This document shows, one piece after another, positions 29,478 through 33,512 of a stretch of 33,512 bases of DNA. Origin of the DNA: Fluviibacter sp964604465 (GTDB taxonomy: Bacteria; Pseudomonadota; Gammaproteobacteria; Burkholderiales; Rhodocyclaceae); assembly GCA_964604465.1 (NCBI GenBank), contig CAZRYZ010000012.1, forward strand, positions 1 through 33,512, in the 5' to 3' direction. The notes beneath the pieces are model-generated. The model saw only the letters and a list, made by a program, of their open reading frames with translations. It did no database searches and was not told the DNA's origin. The first letter of the stretch is position 1. Each line of letters starts with the position of its first letter. Made by a program: the position numbers and the translations under genes.

Positions 29478-30620
29478 ATGACTTATGAAAATTTCAACGT
29501 CGACGCGCTAATCGTGGGCAGCGGCCCCACCGGACTAACGCTGGGGCTCGCTCTGTTGAAGCAGGGCAAATCCGTACTGATTGTTGAAAAGCATCTCAAA
29601 AGCCTCCCCTTTTCCCGGGCGATACTGATTAACCCGGACAGTCTGACTATCCTCGAACCCTTTGGCGTCAGTCAGCGCCTTCGCGAAATCGCATTTCCGG
29701 TTAACGGCATCTCACTTTATAACCGGGGCCAGTGCATTTCACGCATGACCTTAAACACCGTGCCTTTAAGCAACACCCATCCGCTTTGCCTACCGCAGAT
29801 CAAGACCGAATCATGTCTTGAATCAGCTTATCTGACTGCAGGCGGCTTTCTGAAACGTGGTTACCTCTTCGAACCATTTGACGGAACCCATCAATCGCCT
29901 GAACCGTTTTCATTCACCATTCAACCAAACACCCCAGAGAATCGCTGCGCTCTTAAAGTTACTACCAGCTGGCTATTTGGTTGTGACGGTTTTCATAGCA
30001 CGGTCCGTCAATCGCTTCACATCCCCTATCCCGGCGACTCCCTTCCCAACAAACCTCGTTCACTGGATGTTCGACTGAGTCACTGGCCTTTTGCAACAAA
30101 CGTGAATCTTTTCATTGAACCGGATGGCGTTGTCTTTGCTGTTCAGATGGGTCAAGAGCTTGTTCGCCTCGTCGCCACGTCCGATGCCTCTCTAGAACGC
30201 ATCAAGTCTCAATGGCCGATTGAAGCAATCTTATGGGATACCACCTTTGAGGTTCACTTTCATGTTGCGCAACATTACGGACATGGCCATATCTGGCTTG
30301 CGGGCGATGCCGTGCATGTGCATTCCCCTATCGGCGGACGCGGCATGAATATGGGCATTGCCGATGCGATCGCACTGGCCAGTGCTGTTGAACATGACGA
30401 TCTGCTGACTTATCAATCTCAACGTGAGCATGAGGCGGATCAGTGGGTTGCCATCAATAGAACCCTATCCCGGCTAACACTGAGCAGCCGGGGAGTCTGG
30501 CCACTGGCGCGTCAACTCTTGTTGACGATGCTGCCTTTATTCGCCAGCCTATTCGGTAACCAAATTGCCAAGAAAGCCTTTTCAAGGCTCACCGGGATAT
30601 CCGAAAACCAGCTAAATTAA
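29478..30620 (+). CDS. FAD-dependent monooxygenase (PHBH/UbiH-like), AT-richer than neighbours
   Basis: A 380-residue class A flavoprotein hydroxylase. FAD-binding GSGPTGLTLGLALLKQGK (from about residue 14), the DG motif FGCDGFHSTVRQSL (about 170), and the GD motif GDAVHVHSPIGGRGMNMG (about 276-293) are all present, so it should bind FAD and NAD(P)H and hydroxylate an aromatic or polyketide-like compound. The C-terminus lacks the extra domain of the larger phenol hydroxylases. Start: ATG at 29478 with a G-run upstream; a TTG 2 codons earlier is less likely. Three sampled 60-base lines have 45-48% G+C, against about 57-65% in flanking genes sampled the same way, suggesting later acquisition. 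Substrate unknown. Confidence 0.82.
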   Translation: MTYENFNVDALIVGSGPTGLTLGLALLKQGKSVLIVEKHLKSLPFSRAILINPDSLTILEPFGVSQRLREIAFPVNGISLYNRGQCISRMTLNTVPLSNTHPLCLPQIKTESCLESAYLTAGGFLKRGYLFEPFDGTHQSPEPFSFTIQPNTPENRCALKVTTSWLFGCDGFHSTVRQSLHIPYPGDSLPNKPRSLDVRLSHWPFATNVNLFIEPDGVVFAVQMGQELVRLVATSDASLERIKSQWPIEAILWDTTFEVHFHVAQHYGHGHIWLAGDAVHVHSPIGGRGMNMGIADAIALASAVEHDDLLTYQSQREHEADQWVAINRTLSRLTLSSRGVWPLARQLLLTMLPLFASLFGNQIAKKAFSRLTGISENQLN

Positions 30621-30636
30621 TACGCCATCGACCCGA

Positions 30637-31791
30637 TCAGCGCAATTCGTTGGGTCGTGCAAGAATACGCAAATCTGTGCCCACCATGCGTACATCCTGC
30701 AGTTGCAGCGAAACTTTCTGATCCAGCTCTGTCAGATGCAGATCATCGAACCAGCCCCGGGCATCACTACCGAGAATGCACGGTGCCATGTAAATGAGCA
30801 ACTCATCGACCAGATTAGACTTCAGAAAGACACCACTCAGGCGCGGTCCGCCTTCCACATGGACTTCATTCACACCACGCTCTGCCAAATGCACCAGCAG
30901 AGCAGCAAGGTCTACCCGCCCTTTGGCATCCGGTAGCACCACGACCTCTGCCCCCGCAGTTTTCAGGGCACACGTCTTTTCGGGGTCCGTCGAGGCGGTG
31001 GCAATCAGGCAACCCCCCTGCAGAATTTTTGCGGTCACGGGCATGCGCAAATGGCTATCGAGCACCACACGTAACGCGGGCGTCAGAGGCAATGGTTCGC
31101 CTGTGGCCTGACCTACCGGACCCGTCACGTCACGCACGGTCAGTTGCGGATCATCGGCGATCAATGTGCCAACCCCTGTGATGATCGCCTGTGCACGAGC
31201 CCGGAACCGGTGGCCATCCTGCCGCGCCTCTGATCCGGTAATCCATTGACTCTGGCCATTGGCCAATGCGCTGCGGCCATCGAGGCTACCGGCCATCTTG
31301 AGGCGCACCCAGGGCAAACCAGTTCGCATCCGTTTTACGAAGCCCACATTGAGCGCTTCGGCCTCCGTGGCCATCAACGGTGTCGCCACCTCAATACCGG
31401 CCGCTTGCAACAACGTGAAGCCTTTGCCGGCCACCAGCGGATTGGGATCCTCCATGGCGCCCACGACACGGCTAACGCCCGCTTCAATCAACGCTTTAGC
31501 ACAAGGCGGTGTTTTGCCATGATGCGCACAGGGCTCCAGCGTCACATACGCGGTAGCGCCTTTCACGTCCAGGCCGCGACGTTCGGCATCTTGTAACGCC
31601 ATCACTTCCGCATGGCCTTCGCCCGCCCGCTCGTGCCAACCCTCTCCGGTAATCTGTCCATCCTTGACCAGCACGCAACCCACACGCGGGTTAACGCTGG
31701 TGGTGTATAGACCCCTCGCCGCCAGGTGGAGGGCACGTGCCATCCACGCACTATCGGTAGCGTTGGGTGTGTGAATTGTTGATTCGGGCAT
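30637..31791 (-). CDS. ribD: Bifunctional riboflavin deaminase/reductase RibD
   Basis: A 384-residue two-domain enzyme acting on the second and third steps of riboflavin synthesis. The N-terminal deaminase domain (1-145) has the zinc site H60-A-E62 with C88 and C97 in LEPCAHHGKTPPC, and the substrate motif NPRVGCVLV. The C-terminal reductase domain (about 155-380) has KMAGSLDGRSA, WITGSEARQDGHRFRA and VHVEGGPRLSG. Length is normal. No Shine-Dalgarno is evident, so it is probably coupled to nrdR, 30 nt upstream across a hairpin. Convergent with the flavin monooxygenase, with a 16-bp gap. Confidence 0.96.
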   Translation of the reverse strand: MPESTIHTPNATDSAWMARALHLAARGLYTTSVNPRVGCVLVKDGQITGEGWHERAGEGHAEVMALQDAERRGLDVKGATAYVTLEPCAHHGKTPPCAKALIEAGVSRVVGAMEDPNPLVAGKGFTLLQAAGIEVATPLMATEAEALNVGFVKRMRTGLPWVRLKMAGSLDGRSALANGQSQWITGSEARQDGHRFRARAQAIITGVGTLIADDPQLTVRDVTGPVGQATGEPLPLTPALRVVLDSHLRMPVTAKILQGGCLIATASTDPEKTCALKTAGAEVVVLPDAKGRVDLAALLVHLAERGVNEVHVEGGPRLSGVFLKSNLVDELLIYMAPCILGSDARGWFDDLHLTELDQKVSLQLQDVRMVGTDLRILARPNELR

Positions 31792-31810
31792 GTGAGTTAA
31801 CCCGTGCGTC

Positions 31811-31839
31811 AGATCGCCGGCTTAAACGGCCGGCGAGAT
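31811..31839. repeat. Strong inverted repeat across the nrdR stop codon
   Basis: AGATCGCCGGC and GCCGGCGAGATCT form an 11-pair stem with a 2-base bulge, the inner part (CGCCGGC/GCCGGCG) perfect. The loop holds the nrdR stop codon. There is no T-tract on either strand, so it may slow or partly terminate transcription, or stabilise the nrdR mRNA end, rather than be a full terminator. Confidence 0.5.
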
Positions 31840-32277
31840 CTCGCGAATGACTTCGGAGAATTCGTCGATGTCCGTAAAATTCCGGTACACCGAGGCGAAG
31901 CGGACATAAGCCACTTTGTCGAGCTTCTTCAACTCGCGCATGACAAGCTCGCCCACCTGTTGCGAGGTGACTTCACGCTCACCCAGTGCCAACAGTTTTT
32001 CTTCGATCCGCGACACCGCCGAGTCAATGGCTTCGGCCGTGACCGGGCGCTTGCGCAAGGCCAGCTGCATGGAGGCAGCAAGTTTGTCGTGGCTGAAATC
32101 AATGCGTGAACCGTTCCGCTTCACGATAAACGGAAACTGGATCTCGGCCTGCTCGTGCGTGGTAAACCGTTTCTCACACTGGCCACAGCGGCGGCGACGC
32201 CGAACGATATGCCCTTCCTCGGATTCACGGGTTTCGACAACCGTCGTGCCGTCCGCACCGCAGAAAGGGCAACGCAT
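31822..32277 (-). CDS. nrdR: Transcriptional regulator NrdR
   Basis: A 151-residue repressor of ribonucleotide reductase genes. The zinc ribbon uses C3-P-F-C6 and C31-G-Q-C34 (RRRRRCGQC); an ATP-cone domain follows (about 46-140, starting FIVKRNGSRIDFSHDKL), which senses ATP and dATP. Length and motifs are standard. It lies between glyA (18 nt upstream) and ribD, the usual glyA-nrdR-ribD order of betaproteobacteria. I did not find an obvious NrdR box in the short local intergenic spaces. Confidence 0.97.
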   Translation of the reverse strand: MRCPFCGADGTTVVETRESEEGHIVRRRRRCGQCEKRFTTHEQAEIQFPFIVKRNGSRIDFSHDKLAASMQLALRKRPVTAEAIDSAVSRIEEKLLALGEREVTSQQVGELVMRELKKLDKVAYVRFASVYRNFTDIDEFSEVIREISPAV

Positions 32278-32295
32278 ACCAGAGTGCCTTCAGTC

Positions 32296-33512
32296 TTACT
32301 TGCCGTAGACCGGAAAGCGCTTGCACAGTGCCGACACCTGCTCGCGTACTTTAGCCAGCACGGCGTCATCGTTCGGCGCATCAAGCACATCGGCAATCAG
32401 ATGCGCGATCTGCTCGGCTTCGATCTCAGTGAATCCACGCGTCGTCATGGCCGGCGAACCGATCCGGATACCCGAGGTCACGAAGGGCTTCTGCGGGTCA
32501 TTCGGGATGCCGTTCTTGTTGACGGTGATGTGCGCACGACCCAGAGCGGCTTCGGCCTCTTTACCGGTGATGTTCTTGTTGCGCAGATCCAGCAGGAAAA
32601 CGTGGCTTTCGGTACGGCCCGAGACCACGCGCAGTCCACGTTCTTCGCCTAGCACGCGTGCCATGACACGGGCATTGTTCAACACCTGCTCCTGATAGTC
32701 CTTGAAACCCTGTGTCGCCGCTTCATGGAAGGCGGTTGCCTTGGCAGCAATCACGTGCATCAGCGGGCCGCCCTGCAAACCCGGGAAGATAGCCGAATTG
32801 AGTGCCTTCTCATGCTCGGCCTTCATCAGGATGGCGCCACCGCGCGGACCGCGCAGCGTTTTGTGTGTCGTCGTCGTGACCACATCGGCGTGCGGCACCG
32901 GGTTCGGGTAGAAGCCCGCAGCGATCAGACCCGCATAGTGCGCCATATCAACCCACATGATAGCGCCCACTTCTTTGGCGATCTTGGCAAAGCGTTCGAA
33001 ATCGATACGCAGCGCGTAAGCGGAAGCACCCGCCACGATAATTTTCGGCTTGTGCTCACGCGCCAGCTTTTCAACCTGGTCATAATCGATCTCTTCTTTT
33101 TCATTCAGACCGTAGGACACCACGTTAAACCACTTGCCCGACATATTGAGGGGCATACCATGCGTGAGGTGTCCGCCCTCCGCTAGGCTCATGCCCATAA
33201 TGGTGTCGCCCGGTTTGGCAAAGGCCATCAGCACGGCCTGGTTGGCCTGCGATCCCGAATTCGGTTGCACGTTGGCTGCATCGGCACCATACAGCGCTTT
33301 CAGACGATCAATGGCGATCTGCTCGACCACATCAACGTGTTCGCAACCCCCGTAGTAGCGCTTGCCCGGGTAGCCTTCGGCATACTTGTTCGTCAGTTGC
33401 GAACCCTGGGCCTGCATGACCGCACAGGAGACATAGTTCTCCGAGGCAATCAGCTCGATGTGATCTTCCTGACGGCGATCTTCAGCCTCGATGGCTTTCC
33501 AGAGTTCAGGGT
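32296..33512 (-). CDS. glyA: Serine hydroxymethyltransferase, start outside the window
   Basis: A 405-codon open frame continuing to the window edge; the protein begins ...PELWKAIEAEDRRQ, so roughly 10-15 residues of the N-terminus are missing. GlyA is the PLP enzyme that converts serine and tetrahydrofolate to glycine and 5,10-methylene-tetrahydrofolate. Seen: HIELIASENY, the MQAQGSQLTNKYAEGYPGK segment, YYGGCEHVD, and the PLP lysine in TTTHKTLRGPRGG. The internal Met (33415-33417) is part of MQAQGSQLTN and is not the start. It heads glyA-nrdR-ribD. Confidence 0.97.
   Translation of the reverse strand, partial: PELWKAIEAEDRRQEDHIELIASENYVSCAVMQAQGSQLTNKYAEGYPGKRYYGGCEHVDVVEQIAIDRLKALYGADAANVQPNSGSQANQAVLMAFAKPGDTIMGMSLAEGGHLTHGMPLNMSGKWFNVVSYGLNEKEEIDYDQVEKLAREHKPKIIVAGASAYALRIDFERFAKIAKEVGAIMWVDMAHYAGLIAAGFYPNPVPHADVVTTTTHKTLRGPRGGAILMKAEHEKALNSAIFPGLQGGPLMHVIAAKATAFHEAATQGFKDYQEQVLNNARVMARVLGEERGLRVVSGRTESHVFLLDLRNKNITGKEAEAALGRAHITVNKNGIPNDPQKPFVTSGIRIGSPAMTTRGFTEIEAEQIAHLIADVLDAPNDDAVLAKVREQVSALCKRFPVYGK

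Noticed and set aside
1..33512. Mobile elements, CRISPR arrays, rRNA, phage genes or DNA uptake repeats
   Set aside because: No direct-repeat arrays, transposase-like or integrase-like frames, rRNA sequence, or recurring 9-12-base uptake motif was noticed on reading.

Overview
The window is dense, mostly housekeeping chromosome. Gene content and order point to a betaproteobacterium (Burkholderiales in the broad sense, including the former Nitrosomonadales and Rhodocyclales). Supporting blocks are rplM-rpsI, an OsmC-like gene next to coq7 with a CNP1-like gene and rppH, hemB-engB-cytochrome c4, comF-trmL facing gpsA-secB-grxC-rhodanese, gpmA-ctpA-moeB, and ribD-nrdR-glyA. Di-haem cytochrome c4, Coq7 (ubiquinone) and type IV pilus motor genes suggest a respiring, piliated Gram-negative. 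I do not name a genus. Apart from one AT-richer flavoprotein gene I see no mobile element, insertion sequence, CRISPR array, phage gene or rRNA.

Layout. 1-820: the tail of a beta-carbonic anhydrase, a small lipoprotein gene, and tRNA-Phe with its terminator. 857-2076: the rplM-rpsI operon on the minus strand and, upstream of its own promoter, an apparently independent ~105-nt small RNA gene whose transcript carries two CUCCUCC (anti-Shine-Dalgarno-like) motifs. 2077-4244: an OsmC-like gene converging on the rppH/CNP1-like/coq7 operon. 4395-7501: proS converging on ffh. 7588-11343: ypjD-pilB-pilC. 11473-14928: DUF502, aspS, a barstar-like gene and nudB. 15012-18389: argB and a HAD nucleotidase converging on engB-hemB, with a 46-bp antisense coding overlap. 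18489-19988: cytochrome c4 and a convergent DUF455 ferritin-like gene. 19993-25629: bioB-bioC, divergent comF-trmL, then the rhodanese-grxC-secB-gpsA operon. 25767-30620: gpmA-ctpA-moeB-lysE and a flavin monooxygenase. 30637-33512: glyA (5' end outside the window), nrdR and ribD.

How the genes work together. Most serve translation (L13, S9, tRNA-Phe, ProRS, AspRS, TrmL, EngB), protein targeting (Ffh, SecB), cofactor synthesis (CoQ, haem, biotin, riboflavin, a MoeB-type activator), central metabolism (GpmA, GpsA, GlyA, ArgB) and redox or envelope functions (cytochrome c4, glutaredoxin, rhodanese, CtpA). Coding is very compact: ATGA or TGATG overlaps join rppH/CNP1, ypjD/pilB and bioB/bioC, and two convergent pairs share a palindromic 4-bp stop (CTAG, TTAA).

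I found no clear, complete new system. The most promising non-textbook signal is the putative C-rich small RNA at about 1831-1936. Secondary leads are the divergent barstar-like protein without a visible partner nuclease, the perfect 14-bp palindrome between bioB and comF, a pilB-pilC pair not followed by pilD, and the AT-richer flavoprotein gene.
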